Assembly: GCF_003966895.1 (NCBI RefSeq)
Contig: NZ_AP018449.1
Coordinates: 4,481,501 to 4,545,500, forward strand
Origin: Methylomusa anaerophila
GTDB lineage: Bacteria > Bacillota > Negativicutes > Sporomusales > Sporomusaceae
DNA length: 64,000 nt
Direction of reading: 5' to 3'
Shown here: piece by piece, positions 45,623-54,700 of the stretch
Layout: every line of letters begins with the position of its first letter
How positions within the stretch are numbered: the first letter of the stretch is position 1
Notes under the pieces: model-generated
Databases searched by the model: none
The model's input: the letters and a program-made list of their open reading frames with translations, nothing else
What the model was told of the DNA's origin: nothing
Made by a program: the position numbers and the translations under genes

Positions 45623-46693
45623 TTAAGGATTATTTTGGGCGAAATCCTTTTCCAGGTTAACATAGGTGGCGTTTTGCGGCTCACGGTTTCTTAACTGCTG
45701 CAGCGCTTCTTTATAAACAGATGAATCAATATATTTGCTGATATCCAGGTCGCTTTGAATATAGCCGGCGCTTTTCATAGCGTCCCAGAAAGCTGTAAAC
45801 CGCTTTTTATCGGGGTCGGGAATGCTGTGAATATGGCCGCTGTAGGTAGCTTGTTTGATCATTGCTTTATCCAGCTTCACGTACTTGCTGAGGATTTCCA
45901 CAGTTTCATCCTGATTGTTGATATAGAAGTCATAGGCGCGAATGAGGGCGCGGCTGAAACGCACATAAGCTTCACGATTGCTTTTAAGCTTATCATCAAG
46001 TGCTACCACCCGGCAGCAGGTATGGGCATCCATATACTTGGAAGACCATTCCACGACTTTCAAACCCTGCTGCTCGGCCATCTCCGAGAATGGAACCCAG
46101 ACCAGCCCGGCATCGGCAGATCCTTTTTTTACTGCTTCCAGTACGGTAGTCGGTGAATCAAGTTCCTGAATGGCAACCTGATTCTTCCAGTCAATGCCGG
46201 CTTTAGTTAAAGCGGAGCGCCAAACAGCATCACCGGTTGCCAACCGGACCGTGGCGACCTTAGCACCGATGAAACCCTGTAAATTTTTAAAACGCTCGGC
46301 ATTTTCCGGCTTGGCAACAACGGCGTGGCCTTCGCTCTGCATCCCGCCAATAACGACAAACGGCGTCCCTTTGGCGATAAAGGTCTGCGGCCCGGCAGTG
46401 CCAAAGGCACCGGCGTCAAGTTTGCCGCTTCTTACAGCATTCAGCCCTTCGCCGGAGTTGGTAAACTGGAAGAGTTCAACATCCAGGCCTTCTTGGGCGT
46501 AAAAGCCTTTTTCCTGGGCTACAAAGAATAATACATGGCCCACAGCCGGCAGAAAGCCGACATTAAATTTCATTTTATCATTCGGTTTGTCAGCCGCTGT
46601 ATTGGCCTTCTGCGGTTGTGAACCACAGCCGGTCAGGATAAGGGACGCAAAAAAAATAATACCCATAATAGCCGCCAGTTTTCTCAGTTTCAT
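45623..46693 (-). CDS. ABC transporter solute-binding lipoprotein, NitT/TauT (SsuA/TauA) family
   Basis: Extracytoplasmic binding protein of 356 residues. It has a lipoprotein signal peptide with lipobox LTGC (Cys23). The mature part follows the NMT1/SsuA-like pattern (FNVGFLPAVGHVLFFVAQEKGFYAQEGLDVEL, VRSGKLDAGAFGTAG), a family that binds nitrate, taurine, sulfonates, thiamine precursors and other small molecules. Its start shares one base with the stop of the DUF1847 gene (TAATG), so the two are coupled. No permease or ATPase gene is in the window, so the protein must use components encoded elsewhere. The link with methyltransferases suggests uptake of a methylated substrate, which is inference. 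Confidence 0.9.
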   Translation of the reverse strand: MKLRKLAAIMGIIFFASLILTGCGSQPQKANTAADKPNDKMKFNVGFLPAVGHVLFFVAQEKGFYAQEGLDVELFQFTNSGEGLNAVRSGKLDAGAFGTAGPQTFIAKGTPFVVIGGMQSEGHAVVAKPENAERFKNLQGFIGAKVATVRLATGDAVWRSALTKAGIDWKNQVAIQELDSPTTVLEAVKKGSADAGLVWVPFSEMAEQQGLKVVEWSSKYMDAHTCCRVVALDDKLKSNREAYVRFSRALIRAYDFYINNQDETVEILSKYVKLDKAMIKQATYSGHIHSIPDPDKKRFTAFWDAMKSAGYIQSDLDISKYIDSSVYKEALQQLRNREPQNATYVNLEKDFAQNNP

Positions 46694-47355
46694 TAATCTT
46701 TCTCCTCCTGCAGTAGACGCTTGTAGTAAAAACCGCTGGTGTACAAAGCCGCCGCCGGATTGTGTCCGGTCACACGGTCCTTGGTTATCAATGTTGTCAC
46801 CGGTGCCTCCGAATATTTAATAAACAAGGAATCATGACCGACACACAAACCATTGATAACATTAAGATCAGTTTTTTCCTTGTTGAGTAGCTTGGCCTGG
46901 AGGACAGGATTACAGATGGCTTCGTAACAGCCCTTTTGCACTTTTAGCTCCTCCGGAATCCCTATTTGAGTTTTGTCAATAGAGCCTGCTTTGCAAAGCA
47001 CGCTGTAACCGGTAAGTCCCTTGGCGGCAAGAACCTTGGCAAATATCCTGGTTTCGTTGATCAGACCGATGCAAGTGGCTATCCCGATTTTTTGGGCCCC
47101 GATGCGTTTGGCGAAAGCAACGATTTCTTCCACCCTAGTAAGCTTGCCGTAATAAGTGCCTTCAATCTCAGCCGCCGCCCGGGAAATTTTCGCGGTCAGA
47201 CCATCGCCTTGGTACAGCCGCGTAACCTCCGCCACCTCTTCGCTGTCAGCATTGGCTGTCAAACAAAAATCAGGAAATACCTTATCCTGCCGGTAGCAGT
47301 TCAGGACACCGCAGTCGCTGCAGCTTAGCTTGCCAACATCTTTTTTTTCACTCAT
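46693..47355 (-). CDS. DUF1847 metal-binding family protein
   Basis: Cysteine-rich protein of 220 residues. The N-terminus has CSDCGVLNC followed by FCLT, which probably binds a metal; further Cys residues occur in IATCIGLINE, SVLCKAG, GCYEAICNP and GLCVGHDS. This matches my recollection of the DUF1847 family, often found beside corrinoid-dependent methyltransferases in anaerobes. The function is not known. I chose the ATG at 47355 (MSEKKD), with GAGAGGA just upstream, rather than the ATG five codons earlier. It lies 47 bases after the reactivator gene and overlaps the next gene by one base. Confidence 0.8.
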   Translation of the reverse strand: MSEKKDVGKLSCSDCGVLNCYRQDKVFPDFCLTANADSEEVAEVTRLYQGDGLTAKISRAAAEIEGTYYGKLTRVEEIVAFAKRIGAQKIGIATCIGLINETRIFAKVLAAKGLTGYSVLCKAGSIDKTQIGIPEELKVQKGCYEAICNPVLQAKLLNKEKTDLNVINGLCVGHDSLFIKYSEAPVTTLITKDRVTGHNPAAALYTSGFYYKRLLQEEKD

Positions 47356-47402
47356 AAGATCCTCTCCCATTATAGCTTCGTAATACTGTGTGTTTGGTAT
47401 TG

Positions 47403-49073
47403 TTAAAAATTGAGACAGCTTACAAACAATTTATCAAAATTGTCGGTTGTCGCCAATTCCAATACTTCCACGTCGGCAACCACTTCAGCCATTTCCCGCC
47501 TGGTTGCGTTATTTAACAAAAATGCCTGGCCGCCGGTTTTGGACGTGTTGCCGAGAAATTCAATCTTATCCCGGAAAGCCGGGGGAAGCAGACCAATGTT
47601 TATTAAACTTTCCGGATTAAGATGATAACCAAAGGAGCCGGCAATATATACCCGGTCAATCCCTTCCGGCTGCATGCCGCTTTTGGCAAGCAGCGCCTCG
47701 ATGCCGGCCCGGATTGCCCCTTTTGCCAGTTGAACCTGCCGGATATCTTTCTGGGACAGGTACACAGCATCGGTTATTTGAAAAACCGGCTTGCCATCCT
47801 TTTTTATTACCCGGGCAGCGACCGCCGGCAGAGTTGCCGACCCGTTCAACCGGCCTGTGGCCTGAATCACTCTATGCTTGACAAGTTCGCCGACAATATC
47901 GATTAAGCCGCTGCCGCAAATGCCGGCAGGCGCCTCATTGCCAATTGTCTTAATCTCAATGGTGCCGTCGCCGGCAATATTAAATTTTTCAATGGCACCC
48001 GGCGCTGCCCGCATGCCGCAGGCAATATTCATGCCCTCGAAAGCCGGGCCGGCGGCGGTAGAGGTGGCAATAAGCCCACCGTCGGCAGCCAATACCATCT
48101 CCCCATTGGTGCCGATATCGACAAATAGCGTTAATCCCTTGAGTTTTTTAAGCTGGGCTGCCAATATGCCGGAAGTAATGTCCGCGCCTACATAAGCCGA
48201 CATTACCGGCGGCAGGTAAATTTGAGCAAACTCAGCCGCATCAATGCCGTATTCACCGGCCCGGTACCGCGTACCGCCGGTAATAACCGGATTATAGGGA
48301 AATTTTCCCAGGGATGACGGATCTATATTCATGGCTAAATGCAGCATGCAGGTGTTGCCGCTAAAGATTATTTCGTAAATGTTTTGCCGCCTGATTTCCG
48401 CCTTGCCGGCGGTATCGCCGATCATTTGGTTAAGGATGCTGATGAATTCCGAATGCATTACCTCTAATCCATCAGGAGTGGATGCGTATTTTATCCGGGA
48501 CAGAACATCCTGGGCATGATGGCTTTGCGGGTTGAGCGCCGCCGCTGTGGCTAGTTCCTGTCCGGTATTAAGATCAAACAAGGCTGCAACCAGCGTAGTT
48601 GTGCCAATATCCACAACCAGCCCATAGTTTTCCTGCCGGGTATTTCCTTGTTCCACGCCGAGCAGTTCATTGTCAGCCCATATTTCCGTTCTGTCGGCGA
48701 TATCGTTGTATCTTTTGTCAACCAGCCCGGCGACGGGAATCTCCAGACTATGCCCATGCTGGATAATTTGCACATTCCTGCCGTCCGGCCTGGCCGCAAC
48801 CTCTACCACCAGCTCGCCTGCCACCGGGGTAAGGCAGGCCAGTACGATTCCCTGCGCCCGTTCTTCCTCTGTAATTCCGGTTGCCTGATTGCCATCAACA
48901 GATACTAATTCCTGATTTAAAATTTTCACTTTGCATTTTCCGCAAGTCCCGTTACCGTTGCAGGGCGATTCAATAAGTATTCCGGCCTTACGCGCCGCCG
49001 CCAGAATGGATACACCGGTGGTTGTTTCAACTGTAACTTTTTTATCGGCCCGCTTAAATGTAACCCTGGCCAC
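47403..49073 (-). CDS. Corrinoid-protein reductive activator (RACo-like, 2Fe-2S ferredoxin plus ASKHA ATPase)
   Basis: ATP-dependent enzyme of 556 residues that re-reduces corrinoid proteins oxidised to Co(II). The N-terminal 95 residues are a plant-type 2Fe-2S domain (Cys38, Cys44, Cys47 in CNGNGTCGKC, fourth Cys in VLACLTP). The C-terminal half has ASKHA ATPase motifs: VVDIGTTT near 153, LFVDIGTNGEM, and GICGSGLID. It starts with GTG behind AAGGAGGG, three bases after the stop of the second methyltransferase, so they are tightly coupled. No corrinoid protein is encoded in the window; the activator must serve one made elsewhere. Confidence 0.92.
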   Translation of the reverse strand: MARVTFKRADKKVTVETTTGVSILAAARKAGILIESPCNGNGTCGKCKVKILNQELVSVDGNQATGITEEERAQGIVLACLTPVAGELVVEVAARPDGRNVQIIQHGHSLEIPVAGLVDKRYNDIADRTEIWADNELLGVEQGNTRQENYGLVVDIGTTTLVAALFDLNTGQELATAAALNPQSHHAQDVLSRIKYASTPDGLEVMHSEFISILNQMIGDTAGKAEIRRQNIYEIIFSGNTCMLHLAMNIDPSSLGKFPYNPVITGGTRYRAGEYGIDAAEFAQIYLPPVMSAYVGADITSGILAAQLKKLKGLTLFVDIGTNGEMVLAADGGLIATSTAAGPAFEGMNIACGMRAAPGAIEKFNIAGDGTIEIKTIGNEAPAGICGSGLIDIVGELVKHRVIQATGRLNGSATLPAVAARVIKKDGKPVFQITDAVYLSQKDIRQVQLAKGAIRAGIEALLAKSGMQPEGIDRVYIAGSFGYHLNPESLINIGLLPPAFRDKIEFLGNTSKTGGQAFLLNNATRREMAEVVADVEVLELATTDNFDKLFVSCLNF

Positions 49074-49076
49074 CGG

Positions 49077-50099
49077 CTAACCCTCCTTGACCGCCCCGGT
49101 CATGGCCTGAATGTGTTCCAACCGGGTGGAAGTGCTCAGACCGCAGGCCGGCGCGATAATATCCACACCGTCGCGTACTAAAAGGCGAGCCCGCTCAGCC
49201 ACTTTTTCTGTTGGGCCAAATTCCAGAAGATAAGTGCTAAGATTACCCATGGTAGTCACGCCGGGAAAATCCTGTTTCAACTGCCGCAGGTTCACAACGG
49301 CATCGGTGCTGATGGCATTAGCCTTAATTGCCGGTATAAGATGACGCACTGCCGCCATATTGCCGCAAATGTGGACGATAACCGGCGCTCCCTGTGCCTG
49401 AACGGCGTCAATAACCGTGTTAATATATTTTACGGCATATTCCTCAAACATTTTCGGTCCTAAAATCTCACCGGTGGCGGTAGGATCACTGATGGAAATA
49501 ACGGTGGCACCGTTGCCAATCATTTCTTGCGCGAACTTAATCAGCAGCTTACTGACATAATCAAGCACCCGGTGGGCGCCTTCCCGGTTTTTGCGCAATT
49601 CTTTCAGAAAGGGTACCGGATCAACCAGCGATGCCGCTGTACTTATCGGTCCGGTCAAATTCCCGATAACCGGGATATCCGGCTGTTGTTTCGCGAGCAA
49701 ATTCACCGCCTGGACAACGGTCTCAACCCGACCGGCGCCAAGCATGTCCTCTACATTCTTAAGCTTTACATCACTGACGGAAGGATAGATTTCCCTGACG
49801 ATTTTGGGTTCACAGGTCAGTGTTCCATAGCTCACTTCACTGCCCAGCACCTCGGCCTCCACCGTCAGACAAAAAGGTATGCCAAGATTCTCAAAGCCAG
49901 TGTAATTTGTTACATCGGCAGCCAGTTCCGCCATCAGGCCGGCATCCTTATGGGCCGCCGGCAACGTATGGCCGGTGGTATTCATAACATCAACAACGGC
50001 CGCGTTCATCATACCGCCGGGACAAATTACCGGCGGCCGGTCAACCGGCTCTTGACGCAAAACTTTTAACAGACGCTCTTTGGGACTTAATGCACTCAT
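49077..50099 (-). CDS. UroD-family corrinoid methyltransferase (MtaA/MtbA/CmuA-like), copy 2
   Basis: TIM-barrel zinc methyltransferase of 340 residues. The zinc motif is HxC (VHICG) plus a distant Cys (APACGLST), as in enzymes that move a methyl group between a corrinoid protein and a thiol or tetrahydrofolate. It lacks the signature of true uroporphyrinogen decarboxylase. I chose the ATG at 50099 (MSALSPKE) because AAGGGG lies eight bases upstream; a GTG three codons earlier would overlap the ribosome site. It is separated from copy 1 by 187 bases that hold a repeat element, and is coupled to the reactivator gene downstream. Confidence 0.9.
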   Translation of the reverse strand: MSALSPKERLLKVLRQEPVDRPPVICPGGMMNAAVVDVMNTTGHTLPAAHKDAGLMAELAADVTNYTGFENLGIPFCLTVEAEVLGSEVSYGTLTCEPKIVREIYPSVSDVKLKNVEDMLGAGRVETVVQAVNLLAKQQPDIPVIGNLTGPISTAASLVDPVPFLKELRKNREGAHRVLDYVSKLLIKFAQEMIGNGATVISISDPTATGEILGPKMFEEYAVKYINTVIDAVQAQGAPVIVHICGNMAAVRHLIPAIKANAISTDAVVNLRQLKQDFPGVTTMGNLSTYLLEFGPTEKVAERARLLVRDGVDIIAPACGLSTSTRLEHIQAMTGAVKEG

Positions 50100-50149
50100 T
50101 TTAGACACCCCTTACAGATTGTTTAGCTATTCAGGTTATCAAATACCAC

Positions 50150-50269
50150 GAACTGCTTAGAAATTGCCAGATGCTAGGCGCGACGAGAACCGGAACGGAA
50201 GCGTACTGGTTCTACGCTGGAGTGAGGACCGCAGGAGCAACGACGCAGATGGCTGTTTATAAGCAGTTC
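50150..50269. repeat. 120-base palindromic repeat element (REP/MITE-like)
   Basis: Bounded by perfect 10-base inverted ends GAACTGCTTA and TAAGCAGTTC. Inside there is another stem, AGCGTA...TACGCT, and purine-rich CGACGAGAACCGGAACGG and GCAGGAGCAACGACG segments. This layout is like extragenic palindromes that recur in Firmicute genomes. It lies between the two methyltransferase genes and does not code for protein. Confidence 0.6.
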
Positions 50270-50286
50270 CCTACTTAATGGAATAG

Positions 50287-51339
50287 TTACAAGTTATTAA
50301 TATTTACAGGGTACCCTATCTCCCTGACGGCGTCAAGCATGGCGTCAATGTTGGCGAAGGGGGTCTCTGTCGGCAGGCTGCAGCCTGACGCCACAATAAA
50401 ACCTTTCGGATTGTCATAAGCTTCTTTAACGCACTCAATAACGGCCTTTCGCACATCAGCCGGCGTACCCTGAAGCATGATCTCGGAAGGCTTAACATTA
50501 CCCATAAGCCTCACCCGGCCGCCAACCTTATGTTTGGCCTCAAGCAAGCTGGCGGCGTTGTCAATACTTAAGCAATCGGCGCCGGCTTCACACATCAGCT
50601 CCCAGATCTTGGCCGTTTTGCCGCAAATGTGCAGTGTTACCGCTTTACCGCAGGAATGAATATAATCGATAAGCTTCTTTAAGTAAGGCAGGGAAAATTC
50701 CCTAAATTGCCGGGGACTGATCAGGGTTGTTGACGACATTGCATCAGTGAGGCTGGGCGAACAGCCGGCGTCAATAATAGCTTTGGCATAACGCAATGCC
50801 GTTTCCAATGAGACTTCGCACAGCTTATGCACGGCTGGGGGGTTTTTACCCACTAATCTGACCAGGTTCTCAGTGCCGATTAGAAAGGAGGCATTGGTAA
50901 ACGGACCAGTTACCGCCCCGGTTACCGGCACTTCTTTTCCCACCTGTTCGACTGCGATGCGCATAGCTTCCAAATGCTGGGGCAAATTGCCGTCTTTATA
51001 AGGGTCGGCCGGCTGCAGCGACCCAATCTGGCCGACCTCGCGGACGGCAGGAATATCAAGGTAAGCCGTTTCATCTGCGGGATAATATACTTTAGCGCCC
51101 ATCGCTTCCGCCTGAGTATAAAGATCGGTAAAAATACGGATGATATCATAACCGAATCGCTTATAGGCTGCAACCTGAGCTTCGGCAATCAGGCGGCCAT
51201 TGCCGCGGAATTCGGATACTTTCACGCCAATTACCCTGGCAGCAGTATTTCCCACAATCGGTACACACGGCAACCTGTCAATCGGTTCCCCTTTACTGTA
51301 GGCGGCAAACCGCTCAATTGCTGTCATTTGATCAGCCAT
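50287..51339 (-). CDS. UroD-family corrinoid methyltransferase (MtaA/MtbA/CmuA-like), copy 1
   Basis: Zinc methyltransferase of 350 residues, paralogous to the next gene. Zinc ligands are visible in LHICGKT and ASGCSLPTET. Other family marks are VTGAVTGPFTNASFLIG, ISPRQFREFSLPYLKKLID and GRVRLMGNVKPSE. GGAGGT eight bases before the ATG supports the start. It is the first gene of the methyl-transfer operon. The methyl donor cannot be read from sequence; methoxylated aromatics, methylamines and methanol are all used by relatives. Confidence 0.9.
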   Translation of the reverse strand: MADQMTAIERFAAYSKGEPIDRLPCVPIVGNTAARVIGVKVSEFRGNGRLIAEAQVAAYKRFGYDIIRIFTDLYTQAEAMGAKVYYPADETAYLDIPAVREVGQIGSLQPADPYKDGNLPQHLEAMRIAVEQVGKEVPVTGAVTGPFTNASFLIGTENLVRLVGKNPPAVHKLCEVSLETALRYAKAIIDAGCSPSLTDAMSSTTLISPRQFREFSLPYLKKLIDYIHSCGKAVTLHICGKTAKIWELMCEAGADCLSIDNAASLLEAKHKVGGRVRLMGNVKPSEIMLQGTPADVRKAVIECVKEAYDNPKGFIVASGCSLPTETPFANIDAMLDAVREIGYPVNINNL

Positions 51340-51468
51340 TACGCAACACCTCCAACTAATTTGCGGGCTAACGGAACGGCCTTAGCAGCATTAGCGGCAT
51401 AAGCGTTCGCGCCGCCAGTCCGTTTCACTAACCTCATTAAAATTACATTTGACTATATTTGGCAAAAC

Positions 51469-51510
51469 AAAAAAGGCTAGAAAAACCCTTTACAGATTTT
51501 TCTTAGCCTT
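51469..51510 (-). terminator. Intrinsic terminator in the leader of the methyltransferase operon
   Basis: Stem AAGGCTAAGAAAAA / TTTTTCTAGCCTT with an 11-base loop, followed on the minus strand by TTTTTTG. It is about 130 bases upstream of the first methyltransferase gene. It may be a second stop for PKS-E transcripts or a conditional attenuator. Confidence 0.75.
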
Positions 51511-51661
51511 CAGTATTCTGATCAGCAAGCAAATATTTGATTTATTTAAACTCAATTTATCATAAAATCAAGCCGGCGTCAAGATCAGCCACATAATTTT
51601 GTCCAATGTGCAAACCGGAGCATCAGCCGTGAAATCGCCGCCGGTAACGCCCGCGCCAAAT

Positions 51662-51706
51662 AAAAAAGGCTAAGAAAAACCCGGCCAGGGGATTCTTAGC
51701 CTTTTT
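51662..51706 (-). terminator. Intrinsic terminator of PKS-E
   Basis: Arms AAAAAGGCTAAGAA and TTCTTAGCCTTTTT are perfectly complementary. It starts 33 bases past the PKS-E stop codon and has a U-tract in the minus direction, with an A-tract on the other side that would also let it work in reverse. Confidence 0.85.
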
Positions 51707-51738
51707 CTTATAAAGAACCAATTTGTAAAGAATAGGTA

Positions 51739-54700
51739 TCAGGAATATAATTTTTCACAAAAAACGGCTATTGCTTCAAATGATTTGTCTGACATCATCA
51801 CCATATGATTGGAAGAATCCACATCAACCATGCTAAAATTGGGAAGCTGCCGTTCCCATTCCTCCCAATAATTAATATGGTCTAATGAAATATCTTCTTT
51901 GCCGCTTGTAAAATAGGGTTCTAATTCTCCCCAGAATAAGCCGCTGTTATTGCGGAAATAGTAACAAGTTACCGCCTGGGGATCAGGCAGCGGCCAAACA
52001 GAAAACTCATCAAATTTGAAAGCCTGGCGGACCCTTAAACTTTGCCGGATCAGGGATTGCAGCTGAGTTACCGGTTTCGTCAGGCCGCGGGTCTGGGCAA
52101 GCTTGAGCACTTGTTCCAAAAATGCCTCATCCGCCAGCTCCAGATCCACTTCATCCCGGTGAATGAGCATCTGGAGTATTTTTTCCGGCGCCTGCTTAAC
52201 GGTAGTTGCTAACGCAATGTTGACCATTTGCAAAAGCAAGGATTTTGGCGAATAGTTTTTTTTGATTTCCGGGCAATACATTGAATCCACCATAACGATT
52301 GTATTGACGGCTTGCCCCAGCTCTTGCAATTGGCGTGTGATCTCATACGCCAAAGTTCCCCCCATGGAGTATCCGCCTACATCGTAGGGTCCCGCCGGCT
52401 GTATTGATTGTATAATATGAATATAATATGCGGCCATTGCGTAGATTCCGTGTAAAGGAGCGCGGTCGGTCATCCAGCCGCGCGCCTGAATCCCATAAAA
52501 CGGTCGCCGGATCTTCTGAGCGATTGCCTGATAGGATTCCGTACCGCCCAGCCCGCCATGAAACCAAAATACAGGCCGTCCTGCAAAAGTCTGGTTGAGG
52601 TGAATGAGTTCAGGAAATTGCGGCCAGGCGGCGGGAACAGCAATATTGGCTTGTCGCGCTGCCGCAATTGGTTGATCTATATTTTTCGACAATACCATAT
52701 TGATAATATTTTGCGTTGTTTTGGACTCCAGCAATCTGTCCAGCGTAATCGTCGGATTCACCTTTGATTGCAATTGCTGAAATATCGCCGTGAAAACGAT
52801 TGAGTCAACCCCATATTTATCCAAAGGTTTATTAATATCCAATTCTGCCGTTGTCATTCCCAGGGAACGACAGATAATAGCCACGATCCGGTCCTGGAGA
52901 GAGGCGCGCTTTTCAGCGACAGCAGCGTTGTTATATAATTCGCCAGCCTGGTCCGGTTCGCCGGTCAATCCCGGCTCCGGCTGCGCTCCGGCCCAGCAGC
53001 GCCGTTTCGCAAACGGATAGGTTGGCAAGGCTATTCTACGGACTTCCCGGCCGGCATGGAGTGATTCCCAGGGGATCTTACCGCCTTGCGTCCAATAGAG
53101 CGCCAGTTTCTCTAAGTTCTTCTCTTCCAGCAGCATTTGGACCATGGTCTCGCCCAATTTGCCGGCAAGCAGCATTTGGATGCTGGAAAGATCTTCTTCC
53201 TGATTGCCGCTAAATATGGGGATGGAGGTTTCCGTCTCTTTGCTGTCTTTCCCTTCGGTAAAGGATTTTAAAGACTGCTTCAAACCCTGAATCAGCTCTT
53301 CCCAGCTATCCACTACCATTGCCAGCCGGTATTCCATTGCTTCCCGCCCCGCTTGGAGGGTATAGGCAAAATCAGGCAAACGCAGTTCCGGGTTAGTCTT
53401 GTTAAGTTCAATGAACGCCAGCATTTGCCCGGCAACTGCCTGCAGCCCGTCCCTGTTTTTGGCGGAAATGACTACAAGCTGCGGCGAGTTTGCGGCGCTG
53501 CCGCTGATTGCTGCCGCCGGCAGCGGAATGTATTCTTCGATAATCAAATGGGCATTGGATCCGCCCGCGCCGAAGGAGCTTACCGTTGCCCGCCGCGGAT
53601 ACTCCCGTTCTTCGCCGTCGATATTTACCATCGGCCGTTTCCACTCCTGCAGTTCCCGCTGCAGATAAAACGGAGTGTTGTCAAAATTTATATTGGGGTT
53701 CAGCGGGTCGGCCTTTATCGAAGGAACCAGCTTGCCATGCCGCAATTGCAAAATTACCTTGGTTAACTGAGAAATTCCCGAAGCGGCTTCAGCGTGGCCG
53801 ATATTGGATTTTACCGACCCGATCGCGCAAAACTGCCGGTCGGGCGTAAATTTCTGAAAGGCTTTGCTTAAGGCGGTGACCTCGATTGGATCACCCAAGG
53901 CCGAGCCAGTGGCGGCGGATTCAACATAACTGATCGTCCGGGGATGGACGGCTGATTTTATAAAATTCTCCTCAATCAATTGGGCTTGCGCATTGGGGTT
54001 GGGAACGGTATAGCCGTTGGAATAGCCGCCGTGATTGATTGCAGTTGATTTTATCACAGCCAGAATATGATCCCGGTCTTGTATGGCATTAGCAAGGGGT
54101 TTTAATAATATGGCGCCAACCCCTTCGGCGGGAAGAAACCCGTCGCCGGCGGCAAAACTTCTGCTGTTAATATGGCTGCCAAGCATGTTCGTAAGGCTTA
54201 ACCCCAGGTATTTTTTCGGATGAATGGTAAGATTTACGCCGCCGGCAATAGCCAGCCGGCAATCTCCCTTTATCAGACTCTCGCACGCCATATGAATGGC
54301 AATAGCCGAGGATGAACACATGGTATCAATGGCTATGCTGGGGCCCTGGAGATTAAAATAATGGGAAACTCTGTTGGCAATAGAGCTGTAGGAAGCTGTG
54401 GAGATTGCCGCTTCTTTTACAATATCGGAGTTAAAAGATTGATATTGCTGATACATTGCGCCCACATAAACCCCAACCCGGGACTGATATTGACGCTGTA
54501 AACTGTCCCGTGTATAGCCGGTGCTCTCAAGTAAATTCCACACAGTCTCCAGGAAAAGCCGGTTCATAGGATCCATAATCTCGGCATCCAGTGGGGAGAT
54601 ATTGAAGAAAAGCGGATCAAATTGATCTACCCCTTCTAAAAAGCCGCCCCACTTGCAGTAAGTTTTTCCCGGTTTGTTCTTTTCGGCATCGAAGTACAAG

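Larger units (their letters stand above)
51340..51738. other. Non-coding gap between PKS-E and the methyltransferase operon
   Basis: About 400 bases with no credible gene and two terminator hairpins that share the stem sequence AAGGCTA(A)GAAAAA. I found no cobalamin-riboswitch box, although the operon downstream is corrinoid-related. The promoter probably lies between 51470 and 51340; TTGCCA followed 17 bases later by a T/A-rich hexamer is a weak candidate. Confidence 0.5.

Noticed and set aside
45496..45684. 62-codon minus-strand frame overlapping the end of the solute-binding protein gene
   Set aside because: It overlaps the lipoprotein gene in another frame and has no ribosome site.
49077..51339. 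True uroporphyrinogen decarboxylase (hemE)
   Set aside because: Both proteins have the HxC...C zinc motif of corrinoid methyltransferases and sit beside a corrinoid reactivator.
51555..51660. Possible coding remnant after PKS-E on the minus strand (reads ...DAPVCTLDKIMWLILTPA then stop)
   Set aside because: It looks like a gene end but has no start or ribosome site and no match I can name. It is too short to call a pseudogene.
51340..51738. Cobalamin riboswitch before the methyltransferase operon
   Set aside because: I looked for a B12-box-like segment and typical stems and found only terminator hairpins.
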